A program made the translations under genes and the position numbers. The notes under the pieces are model-generated. The model was not told where the DNA came from. It made no database searches and saw nothing but the letters and a program-made list of their open reading frames with translations. A DNA stretch of 64,000 bases from Sphaerisporangium fuscum (GTDB taxonomy: Bacteria > Actinomycetota > Actinomycetes > Streptosporangiales > Streptosporangiaceae): NCBI RefSeq assembly GCF_018531465.1, contig NZ_JAHDTF010000005.1, positions 286,574 through 350,573 of the forward strand, in the 5' to 3' direction. Below, one piece after another: positions 45,008-52,983 of the stretch. Every line of letters starts with the position of its first letter. Within the stretch, counting starts at the first letter, position 1.

Positions 45008-46651
45008 ATGTTCATCTCCTACCGAGCGCGACCATATGTGTGCGGTGCCATCGGAAAGTGGGATGCACGGACGGCGGAGCGGCTGCTGTCGGCCTCGCCG
45101 CGAGGTCTCGACGAGGTGCACCGTTCTCCGCTCGCCGCCCTGTGGTCGACGGGTGAGCCAGAGAACTGGTCGGCGGGGCCGAACTCCGGCCACCTGTGGT
45201 GGCCCGCGGCGGGAGGACCACCTCAGCCGCACTCCTGGCAGGACGCCGCCGAGCGCCGCCTGGCCGCCGGGCTGGCGGTCGAGCGTGGCGCGGCCGTCCT
45301 CCACACCGACGCCCTCGGCCTGAACGATCTGTACGTCCGCCGCCTCGGAGACGCCCTGTACTTCTCCGCCCGGATCGACCCTCTCGTCCGCCTCGACGAC
45401 GCACCCCTCCACGTGGACTGGTCCGCCTGGGCGAACCTGCTGGTGATGACGACGCCGGTCGGCGACGAGACGCCGTTCCGCGAGATCAGGCACCTGGAGG
45501 GCGGCACCGCGTGGCGGTCGGACGACCGGGGACTCCGGTTGGAGCGTTTCGAGCCCGCCTGGTACGCCGCCGAGCCGGACGAGCCACCCGCGCCGGAGGA
45601 AATGGTCGACCTGATCGCCGACCGCATCCCGCACCGATCGGGGCCCGTCGCGATCGGCCTCAGCGGCGGCTGGGACTCCCGGTTGCTCGCCGCGCTGGCC
45701 GCCGGCCGTCCCGGCACCCAGTTGGAGGCGTGGACCACCAGCACCGACGACGGGCTGGACCTCGACATCACCTGCGCCCGCACCGTGGCCGCGACGCTGG
45801 GCGTCCCCCACCACGTGGTGCGGCCGGGGCCGGAGTCGTGGCTGGAGGAGCACCGGACGGTGTGGCGGCGGATCCAGTACCAGAGCCTGCACCACGGCTG
45901 GGCGATGCCGTACGCCAGGGCGGCGCACCGGCTGCGGGCGCCGCTGATCGACGGATGCCTGGGCGACGGGCTGCTGCGGACCCGCGACGACCACCCGCGG
46001 GCGTCCCGCGCGGCGAGTCACGAGCAGGCGCGGACGATCACCTGGCAGGCCCTGACGACCCATTTCCCCCACCATCCCGAGGTGTGGGCCCCGAAGGTGG
46101 GCGACACCCTCGCCGAGCTCAGCCTGACGGCGTTCCACCGGGTGATGCGCCCGGCCGAGGGCCACCACGCGATGCCCGTCCTCGCGCGGCTGCTGACCCG
46201 CTACCGGGGCATCTACGCCGCGCCGAACTGGATGCTCGGGCCGGAGGCCGAGGTCTGGCTGCCCTTCGCCGACCCGGACGTGGTCACCGCCGCGCTGCGG
46301 GTGCCGCTCGCGGCCCGGGAGGATCACGCGTATTACCGGGCGATGCTGGGGTACGGGGCACCGCATGTGGCATGGCTGCCCTCGACGAACGACCCCGGCG
46401 ACAGGCCTGAGCCGGGCCCGCAGCGCAAGACGAGCCCCGCGGCGCTGGCCGCGCTCGCGCAGAGCATCGCGGACTGTGACGAGGTACGGGCGCTCCTCGG
46501 TCCGCGGCTGCTGGCGGCGCTGAGCGATTCCGAGCTGCGCGCGCGGCAGGCCAAGTGGTCCGGCCCCCTTTACGTCCTCCAGTGGGCGAGCATGCTCGCC
46601 GACTGGCGTACGCAGTACGGCTCCCGTCTGACCTGGGAGTCCATCCCCTGA
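45008..46651 (+). CDS. Asparagine-synthase-like protein lacking the glutaminase nucleophile
   Basis: 547 residues. The C-terminal half is an ATP pyrophosphatase of the asparagine-synthetase type with the PP-loop GLSGGWDSR near 218-226 and a second motif LPFADPDVV. The N-terminal half resembles the glutaminase fold, but the chain begins MFISYRA instead of Met-Cys, so the Cys nucleophile is absent and glutamine hydrolysis is not expected. Such proteins form amides or cyclise substrates using free amines. No small precursor peptide is seen next to it. It lies 51 bases ahead of a methyltransferase/glycosyltransferase run, which suggests a role in the same glycan or conjugate. Confidence 0.82.
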   Translation: MFISYRARPYVCGAIGKWDARTAERLLSASPRGLDEVHRSPLAALWSTGEPENWSAGPNSGHLWWPAAGGPPQPHSWQDAAERRLAAGLAVERGAAVLHTDALGLNDLYVRRLGDALYFSARIDPLVRLDDAPLHVDWSAWANLLVMTTPVGDETPFREIRHLEGGTAWRSDDRGLRLERFEPAWYAAEPDEPPAPEEMVDLIADRIPHRSGPVAIGLSGGWDSRLLAALAAGRPGTQLEAWTTSTDDGLDLDITCARTVAATLGVPHHVVRPGPESWLEEHRTVWRRIQYQSLHHGWAMPYARAAHRLRAPLIDGCLGDGLLRTRDDHPRASRAASHEQARTITWQALTTHFPHHPEVWAPKVGDTLAELSLTAFHRVMRPAEGHHAMPVLARLLTRYRGIYAAPNWMLGPEAEVWLPFADPDVVTAALRVPLAAREDHAYYRAMLGYGAPHVAWLPSTNDPGDRPEPGPQRKTSPAALAALAQSIADCDEVRALLGPRLLAALSDSELRARQAKWSGPLYVLQWASMLADWRTQYGSRLTWESIP

Positions 46652-46702
46652 CCACGCGTAATCTGGAACCCCCTGCCTGACAAACGTCCAGAAAGGGTAC
46701 GA

Positions 46703-47932
46703 ATGCGGACACTACCCCCACGGTTATTGCTGATCATCGGCGCCGCCTGCACGGGCGTCGCCGTGGTCGCCCTGGTGATGCTGTCCGCTGCGGGAATCCT
46801 GGAACCGGTCCCGGCGGTCCAGATCGCCCTCGCCGTCGTCACGCTGGCCGCCGCGGCCGTGATCGTCATGAGCGGGCGCAGGACCGACGGCAAGGCTCTG
46901 CGGATCGACGCGCGGACCAAGCGGCACGAGGCCGCTCTCGCCAGGACCGAGCAGAGCCTGGCGAAGCTGGCCGGCTCGCTCGACGAGTTCACCGGGCGCC
47001 TTGAGGAGGCCGGCCGCCTGCAGGCGCGTGGCGTGCTGGCCGCGCTCGGCGAGGACCGCATGGAGCTCGCCGCGCAGGCCGAGCGGCTCGAACTGCTCGC
47101 CGGCACCGTCGCCCGGATCGACACCACGGTCCGGGAGAGCGCCGCCGACCTCGACGAACTGCGCAAGCTCCGCCACGACCACGAGCAGCTCGCCACGGTC
47201 ACCGGCGGGGCCGCCGCGGCCGTACGGCACCTGGGCGAGCGGCTCGACACGCTGGAGACCACGCTGCGCGAGGGTCAGGCCGACCTCGCCGGATCGGTGC
47301 GGCAGACCTACGCGCAACTGGAGGCGCTGGTCGACCTCAGGGCGCTCCTCCAGCCACGCGCCCCGCTGCCCCGGCTGCGCGGCTGGGCGGCCTCACCCGA
47401 CGTCCTTCGCCTGCTCATCGAGCGGATAGCGGTGGATCGCCCCGGTCTCGTCGTCGAATGCGGCAGCGGTTCGTCCAGCGTGTGGCTGGGGTACGCCGTG
47501 CAGCGTTCCGGCGGCGGGCGCGTCGTCGCGCTGGAGCACGACGAGCGGTTCGCCGAGACGTCCAGGGACCTGGTCGCCGCCCACGGCCTTCAGGACGTCG
47601 TGGAGATCCGCCACGCTCCTCTGACCCCGTGGACGTCCGAAGAGGCGGAGACGATCCCCTGGTACGACACCTCGGCCGTGAGCGACCTGACCGAGATCGG
47701 CCTGGTCTTCGTGGACGGGCCTCCCGGGGCCACCGACCCGCTGGTGCGCTACCCCGCCGTGCCCGTGCTGCTCCCGCGCTGCGCGGACGGCGCGTGGATC
47801 GTCCTGGACGACACCGCCCGCCCGGCCGAGCGCGAGGTGGCCGACCGCTGGCTCCGGGAGCGCCCCGAGCTCGCGGGCACGTCGTACCCGGCCGAGAAGG
47901 GCGCCATGGTGTTCAGGCGGACCCCCCGATGA
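46703..47932 (+). CDS. Membrane-anchored class I SAM-dependent methyltransferase with coiled coil
   Basis: 409 residues. Two N-terminal transmembrane helices (about 7-29 and 36-57), then a long alpha-helical coiled coil to about 215, then a methyltransferase-24-type domain from about 240 with LVVECGSGSSSVWLGYA, VVALEHDERFAETSR and VFVDGPPGATDP. The anchor and rod suggest it works in a membrane-bound complex. AGAAAGGGTACGA precedes the ATG and the stop overlaps the next gene by ATGA. It probably methylates a sugar of a surface glycan; the target is inferred from neighbouring glycosyltransferases. Confidence 0.85.
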   Translation: MRTLPPRLLLIIGAACTGVAVVALVMLSAAGILEPVPAVQIALAVVTLAAAAVIVMSGRRTDGKALRIDARTKRHEAALARTEQSLAKLAGSLDEFTGRLEEAGRLQARGVLAALGEDRMELAAQAERLELLAGTVARIDTTVRESAADLDELRKLRHDHEQLATVTGGAAAAVRHLGERLDTLETTLREGQADLAGSVRQTYAQLEALVDLRALLQPRAPLPRLRGWAASPDVLRLLIERIAVDRPGLVVECGSGSSSVWLGYAVQRSGGGRVVALEHDERFAETSRDLVAAHGLQDVVEIRHAPLTPWTSEEAETIPWYDTSAVSDLTEIGLVFVDGPPGATDPLVRYPAVPVLLPRCADGAWIVLDDTARPAEREVADRWLRERPELAGTSYPAEKGAMVFRRTPR

Positions 47933-49863
47933 AGTCCGCAGGGATGACGGCCGAGCTGACCAGGGCGGGCGGCAAGGTCGCGGTCGCCGTCGCCGGGGTC
48001 GACGCCGCGGACCTCGACGGCCTGCTCCCCGGCGTGCCGTTCGAGGCGGCCGACGTCGACAGCATGAGCCCGCAGGCGTGGGCCACCTCCGACCCTTCCG
48101 CCGTGGTCGTCGTCGCCCGGACCCCCACCGACCTGCGCCGCGCCGTCACGCTCGGCGGGGCCCTCCCCGCCGCCCCCATGGTGGGGGTGATCGTGGTGGA
48201 GACCCCGCCCTGGTGCGACGCCCCCGGCGTGCCGCTGTCGCCCGGCCTCGGCCGCAGGTTCCTGCGCGACGTCGGCGTCTCGCGGTACGGCCACACCGGC
48301 TGGCGCGTCAAGGCGCGCTTCTCCCACCCCCGTCCGGCGGGCGAGGTCGCGGCGGCCGTGGCCAGGAGCTTCGGCGGGCACCACCTGAACGGCTATCCCC
48401 TGCCCATGGCCGGGCTCGCCGGGGCGGGGCTCGCCGGCTGGCGCCCCGGGGACCCCAACGTGACCTTCGCCGACGAGAGCGGACCGGCCCCCGACCGCTC
48501 CGGTGTCCAGGGCGCCGACCTCGCCGTCCGGGCCGTGCGGCTGACGGAACCGGACAGCGCCCCGGCCGGCTGGGCGGACGACCGGATTGCCGTCGTGGAG
48601 CACGCCACCGACCTCACCTGGGAGCGTTTCGGCTCTCCCGGCGGGTACGGCGCGGTGCGGCTCGCCGCGCTCGAACCCGACGACGTGCCGCCGGTCGACG
48701 AACGCTCGGTCAACCCGCGCGGCTTCCTGCGGACCCCCGAACGACCGGTCGCCGACCTCGTGCAGCACGACGGACGTTGGGAGGTCCGCCTCGACGGCGA
48801 GACCCTCGTCCGCCTGGCCGCCTCCGGAGGCGTGACGGACGCCGACGTCGGCCGCCTGCGCCCCCTGCGCGGGCTGCGGGTCTCCTGGCGGCCCGCCCAC
48901 ACCGGGCCGGTCGCCGCCGCGCACGCCCTGGCGGGCCTGGCCGCCGCCGGGGTCCCCCTGCTGTCCGAACGCCCCCCGGTCTGGGCCGCCCGCGCGCTCG
49001 GGCGCGAGCTGGCCGCGCGGCTCACCGCCGCGACCGAGCAAGAACTGGCCGACGACCTGCGCCGGGAGGAGCACAGCGTACGGCTGCGCCGCCTCGCGCT
49101 GCGCGGCCACGGCGCCACGGCCCGGTGGCGGGCCCTCTCCGCGCGCGCCGGGATCGCCCTGCCGCCCGACCCCACCATCTCGGTGATCATGTGCACGCGC
49201 CGCCCGGACTTCGTGCCGTTCGCCCTCGGCCAGATCGCCCGGCAGCGGGGGGTGGAGCTGGAACTGATCCTGACCCTGCACGGGGTACCGGCGAGCACCC
49301 CGCAGATCGCACGGGCGGTGGAGGAGTTCGGCCGTCCCGTCACGGTGGTCGAGGCGGAGGCGTCCCTGCCGTTCGGCGTCGTGCTGAACCAGGCGGCCGC
49401 CCGGGCGACCGGCTCGTTCATCAGCAAGTGGGACGACGACGACTGGTACGGCCCCGACCACCTGGCCGACATGATGCTCGCCCACTCGTACTCGGGGGCG
49501 GAGCTGGTGGGCGCCGCCTCGGAGTTCTTCTACCTGCAGCAGATCGACCTCACCGTCCGGCGGGAGTGGGTCGCGGAGACGATGTCGAACCACGTGGCGG
49601 GCGGCACGTTCGTGGTGTCGCGGTCGGCCTTCGAGGCGCTCGGCGGCTTCCGGCCGGTGGCGCGCTCGGTCGACGTCCAGTTCTTCCAGGACCTGCTGTG
49701 CGCCGGCGGCGCGATCTACCGCACGCACGGCCTGGGTTTCGTCGCGCGCAGGGCGGCAAGAGGGCGGCACACCTGGCAGGAGCCGGTCGGGTACTTCCTG
49801 GCCCGGGCGAAGCAGCAGTGGCGTGGATTCCGGCCGAGCCGGTTGGTGGAGTGGGAGCGGTGA
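47929..49863 (+). CDS. Large protein with C-terminal GT2 glycosyltransferase domain
   Basis: 644 residues, start ATG overlapping the methyltransferase stop. Residues 1 to about 410 match no family I recognise, though the section around 285-385 (VRPLRGLRVSWRPAHTG-like) suggests an additional enzymatic or binding domain. The GT2 domain at about 415-600 has ISVIMCTRRPDFV, QAAARATGSFISKWDDDD with the metal-binding acidic run near 502-506, and GGTFVVSRSAFEALGGF. Ends four bases before the next glycosyltransferase start. Likely builds the same glycan as its neighbours. Confidence 0.85.
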   Translation: MKSAGMTAELTRAGGKVAVAVAGVDAADLDGLLPGVPFEAADVDSMSPQAWATSDPSAVVVVARTPTDLRRAVTLGGALPAAPMVGVIVVETPPWCDAPGVPLSPGLGRRFLRDVGVSRYGHTGWRVKARFSHPRPAGEVAAAVARSFGGHHLNGYPLPMAGLAGAGLAGWRPGDPNVTFADESGPAPDRSGVQGADLAVRAVRLTEPDSAPAGWADDRIAVVEHATDLTWERFGSPGGYGAVRLAALEPDDVPPVDERSVNPRGFLRTPERPVADLVQHDGRWEVRLDGETLVRLAASGGVTDADVGRLRPLRGLRVSWRPAHTGPVAAAHALAGLAAAGVPLLSERPPVWAARALGRELAARLTAATEQELADDLRREEHSVRLRRLALRGHGATARWRALSARAGIALPPDPTISVIMCTRRPDFVPFALGQIARQRGVELELILTLHGVPASTPQIARAVEEFGRPVTVVEAEASLPFGVVLNQAAARATGSFISKWDDDDWYGPDHLADMMLAHSYSGAELVGAASEFFYLQQIDLTVRREWVAETMSNHVAGGTFVVSRSAFEALGGFRPVARSVDVQFFQDLLCAGGAIYRTHGLGFVARRAARGRHTWQEPVGYFLARAKQQWRGFRPSRLVEWER

Positions 49864-49867
49864 ACAG

Positions 49868-51469
49868 ATGAGAAGGCAGCCGAGGATCCGGCACAACGAC
49901 TACGGCGTGCTGGAGCCGCCGGAGCCGGGGGCCTGGGAACCGCGGCTGTCGGTCAGCGTGGTGATCGCCGCCTACGGCCACCAGGACAAACTCGACCTGA
50001 CCCTGGCCGCCCTCGCCGCCCAGAGCTATCCCGGGCACCTGATGGAGGTCGTGGTCGTCGACGACGGGACGGCCCCGGCCCTGCGCCTGCCGGAGATCGT
50101 TCCGGAGAACACCCGCCTGGTCACCACCGAGCCGGGCTCGCGGGGCAGGTCCAACGCCCGCAACGCCGCGCTGGCCCTGGCGGACGGCGACGTGATCCAC
50201 TGGCTGGACGCCGACATGGTGACCTTCCATGACGAGGTGGAGGCGCACATGCGCTGGCACCACCTGGCCGACTACCTCGTGGTCATGGGTTATGTCCGCT
50301 ATGTCGACTACGAGCGGGGTACTCCGACGGCGGCCCAGGTGCACGCGGCGGTGGCGGCGCGCGCCACCGAGACGCTCTTCGACGAGGCCGCGAGCGAGCC
50401 GCACGCCTGGATCGTCGACCTCGCCGAGCGCACCGACGGCCTGCGCACCGCGGGCGACTCCGCCTACCGCGTCCACGTCACCAACGCGGCCTCGGTGAAC
50501 GCCCGGCTGCTGCGCGAGGCCGGGCCGCTCGACACCCGGCTCGTGCTCGGCGAGGACAGCGAGCTCGGCTACCGGCTGGCCCAGTGCGGCGCGGCGTTCG
50601 TGCTCGCCCCCGAGGCGCGCAGCCGCCACCTCGGCCACTCGATGATGATGCGCGACGGCGAGCAGGTCAGGCGGTACAACCAGGTCTTCGTCCCCGACCA
50701 CATCCCGCACATGCGGTGGCTGCGCACCCACCCGCGCCGCCAGTGGCTGGTGCCATACGTCGAGGTGGTCGTGGAGGCCGCCGGGGCGTCGTACGAGGAC
50801 GTCCGGGCCACCGTGGACGGCTTCCTGGCCGGCAGCCTGAACGACATCCAGGTCACCCTGGCCGGGCCGTGGGACTCCCTGCGGGAGGACCGCCGCAACC
50901 CGCTCGACAGCCCGCAGCTCGACCTGCTGCTCGTCCGGGGGCTCTACCGCGGCGATCCGAGGGTCCGGTACGTCGAGGAGGTGCCGGCGACGGCGGCCCC
51001 GGTGCCGTACCGCATGCTGTGCCCGGCCGGATGGGTGCCGGGCCCGGAGACGCTCCGGCGGCTGGTCGACGAGGCCGCCGGGCACGGGCACGGGCTGGTC
51101 AGCGTCGCCCTCGACGAGACGGACGAGGTGATCGCCGCCCGCCTGGAGCACACCGGCGCGTTCGCCCGGGCCGCCCTGGTCCGCGAGGAGGGCGAGCCGC
51201 TGGACGCCGCCGTCCACGAGGTGCACGGCACGCACTGGCTGGACGGCCGGACGTTCGGCTTCCTCCCGGCGGCCGAGGCCGAGCCGCCGAAGCGGGGCAA
51301 GATCGAGGACCCGGCGCTCAAGCGGGAGGTCACGCGGCTGCGCGCCGAGAACGCGCGGCTCGCCGAGCAGGTCGCGGCCCTCACCCGGGAGGCGGCCGCC
51401 CGCGACGAGGACCCGGCGTCCGTACCGAGGCAGAGAGGGCCGAGGTCGCTGCTCAGGCGCCTGCGCTGA
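49868..51469 (+). CDS. GT2 glycosyltransferase with C-terminal coiled coil
   Basis: 533 residues. The GT-A domain begins SVVIAAYGHQDKLDLTLAAL near residue 31, then VVVDDGTAP, GRSNARNAALALADGD, and the DxD-type HWLDADMV near 113-119, followed by GEDSELGYRLAQCG. Residues about 310-480 are a further alpha/beta domain of unknown type, and the tail (LKREVTRLRAENARLAEQ) is coiled coil with an arginine-rich end. The ATG is preceded by GGAGCGG. The 3' end overlaps the convergent deacetylase gene by 17 bases. Confidence 0.87.
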   Translation: MRRQPRIRHNDYGVLEPPEPGAWEPRLSVSVVIAAYGHQDKLDLTLAALAAQSYPGHLMEVVVVDDGTAPALRLPEIVPENTRLVTTEPGSRGRSNARNAALALADGDVIHWLDADMVTFHDEVEAHMRWHHLADYLVVMGYVRYVDYERGTPTAAQVHAAVAARATETLFDEAASEPHAWIVDLAERTDGLRTAGDSAYRVHVTNAASVNARLLREAGPLDTRLVLGEDSELGYRLAQCGAAFVLAPEARSRHLGHSMMMRDGEQVRRYNQVFVPDHIPHMRWLRTHPRRQWLVPYVEVVVEAAGASYEDVRATVDGFLAGSLNDIQVTLAGPWDSLREDRRNPLDSPQLDLLLVRGLYRGDPRVRYVEEVPATAAPVPYRMLCPAGWVPGPETLRRLVDEAAGHGHGLVSVALDETDEVIAARLEHTGAFARAALVREEGEPLDAAVHEVHGTHWLDGRTFGFLPAAEAEPPKRGKIEDPALKREVTRLRAENARLAEQVAALTREAAARDEDPASVPRQRGPRSLLRRLR

Positions 51470-52307
51470 GGCGCGGAGCGGGCCCCGCCCCGGTGTGAGC
51501 GGGCGGGGCCGGTCGGAAGGGGCCGCCGACGACGTCCCCGAACAGCCGTACCTGGACCCCGCTCGCCGCCAGCCATCCCAGCAGCCCGTCGAGCACCCGT
51601 GGGCTGACGCCGAACGGGTCGCAGCCGTCGCACACGTTGTGGAACTGGTAGGTCACAAGGCCTCCGCCGCGCTTCTCGGCCTGCGTGACGTACTCCTTGA
51701 GGGTGTCCAGGGTGACGGTGGCGCGTACGGCGGGCAGGCTGCGCAGGCGGTAGTGGTCGGTCCTGGTGACGTCCTCCGAGCGGGCGCACTTCGGGCACGG
51801 GTCGCTCGGCGGCGCGATGCCGCCCGACCGCCGGGCGCTGTCATACCCGCACTCGCGGGCGAGGGTCATCGTCGTGGCGTCGAACATGCCGTACGGGTAG
51901 GCGAACGAACGCGGCTTGTACCCCATGTCGATCAAGGCGCGGCGGTCGTCGCAGATCTCCCGCCGCTGGGCCGCCTCCGGGAGCGTCGGCAGGCGCGGGT
52001 GGGTGAGGGTGTGCCCGCCGATCTCGTTCCCGGCGGCCACCAGACCGTCCACCTGCGCCTTGGTCAGGCGCTTGGGACGGCCGAGGAAGCCGCTGTTGAT
52101 GTAGAAGGTGCCGGTCAGGTGGTGCTTCCGCAGGAGCTCCGCGGCGGTCGACTGGGTGGCCCAGCCGTCGTCGAAGGTCAGCGCGACCACCGTCCTGGCG
52201 GCGCCGGGCGGCCGTTCGCCCGCCTTCTCGCCACCGCAGGCCGTGGTCACCAGGGTCAGCAGCGCGGCCAGCGTCACGGCGACGCACCGGGAGACGGAGA
52301 GGGACAC
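51453..52307 (-). CDS. Polysaccharide deacetylase lipoprotein (CE4/NodB)
   Basis: 284 residues. A signal peptide with a near-lipobox (TLVTTACGG) suggests a lipoprotein. NodB-domain motifs are present: VVALTFDDGWATQ (motif 1, catalytic Asp-Asp), GGHTLTHP (motif 2 metal histidines), YPYGMFD and a C-terminal VTYQFHN. Removes acetyl groups from a cell-wall or surface polysaccharide outside the membrane. The GTG at 52307 is preceded by AAGGAG at seven bases, better than upstream starts. Converges on the glycosyltransferase block. Confidence 0.88.
   Translation of the reverse strand: MSLSVSRCVAVTLAALLTLVTTACGGEKAGERPPGAARTVVALTFDDGWATQSTAAELLRKHHLTGTFYINSGFLGRPKRLTKAQVDGLVAAGNEIGGHTLTHPRLPTLPEAAQRREICDDRRALIDMGYKPRSFAYPYGMFDATTMTLARECGYDSARRSGGIAPPSDPCPKCARSEDVTRTDHYRLRSLPAVRATVTLDTLKEYVTQAEKRGGGLVTYQFHNVCDGCDPFGVSPRVLDGLLGWLAASGVQVRLFGDVVGGPFRPAPPAHTGAGPAPRLSAGA
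51481..51510. terminator. Hairpin between the convergent glycosyltransferase and deacetylase genes
   Basis: GGCCCCGCCC (51481-51490) pairs perfectly with GGGCGGGGCC (51501-51510). It begins 12 bases after the glycosyltransferase stop but lies inside the last codons of the deacetylase, so for that gene it is coding sequence as well. Confidence 0.7.
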
Positions 52308-52453
52308 TTCTCTGCTCCTTCGTGGTCTTACGTGAGTCTTCGCACGAGCAACCACGTCACCGTATCCGACGATTCTCGGCTTTCTTCCCCATCGCTTCGC
52401 CTGTCGGCGAAGGGCTATGCCGCTTCGGGCCGATCACAGGGTAAGACTGTGCC

Positions 52454-52873
52454 ATGGAAACGCACGAGAACCTTCTCGCCGGGCCGCCGCCGACCTACCT
52501 ACCGGACACCCCGGAAGCGAGGCAGGCCCTCGAATCCGGGGCCAAGGCCAGCGACGTCGCGGCCCGCTTCCCCGCCCACTCCGCGGCCTGGGCGGCGCTC
52601 GCCGACGAATACTTCACCGCCGGGCACGCCGTCACCTCCTACGCCTTCGCCCGTACCGGCTACCACCGGGGGCTCGACCAGCTGCGCCGCGCCGGTTGGA
52701 AGGGTCACGGGCCGATCCCGTGGGAGCACGAGCCCAACCGTGGTTTCCTGCGCTGCCTGCACGCCCTCAGCCGCGCCGCCCAGGCGATCGGTGAGAAGGA
52801 CGAGGCCGAGCGGTGCGCGCAGTTCCTGCGCGACAGCAGCCCGGAGGCGGCCAAGGCGCTCAACTCGCAGTGA
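52454..52873 (+). CDS. DUF3151 family protein
   Basis: 139 residues. An alpha-helical protein found throughout actinobacteria near fba and purA (Rv0360c in M. tuberculosis is the likely equivalent). Motif-like segments are AAWAALADEYF, SYAFARTGYHRGLDQLRRAG and EPNRGFLRCLHAL. No catalytic motif is known. It begins with ATG after a short AT-richer gap that probably holds a promoter shared in direction with nothing else; a hairpin follows. Function unknown. Confidence 0.88.
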   Translation: METHENLLAGPPPTYLPDTPEARQALESGAKASDVAARFPAHSAAWAALADEYFTAGHAVTSYAFARTGYHRGLDQLRRAGWKGHGPIPWEHEPNRGFLRCLHALSRAAQAIGEKDEAERCAQFLRDSSPEAAKALNSQ

Positions 52874-52879
52874 CCCCGT

Positions 52880-52918
52880 CCGGGCGCCACAGCGGCGAGC
52901 CGGCCTTGTGGCGCCCGG
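52880..52918 (+). terminator. Hairpin terminator after the DUF3151 gene
   Basis: CCGGGCGCCAC (52880-52890) pairs perfectly with GTGGCGCCCGG (52908-52918), an 11-bp stem with a 17-base loop. Confidence 0.75.
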
Positions 52919-52983
52919 CGGTCCCTGGGGAAATTTGACCGGAACACGGGATTTCTCTGGTACGTACTAGACCACATAAGGCG

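Noticed and set aside
45008..46651. Lasso-peptide cluster based on the asparagine-synthase homologue
   Set aside because: No precursor peptide, no RRE (B1) protein and no transglutaminase-like B2 protease are next to it; neighbours are glycan enzymes.
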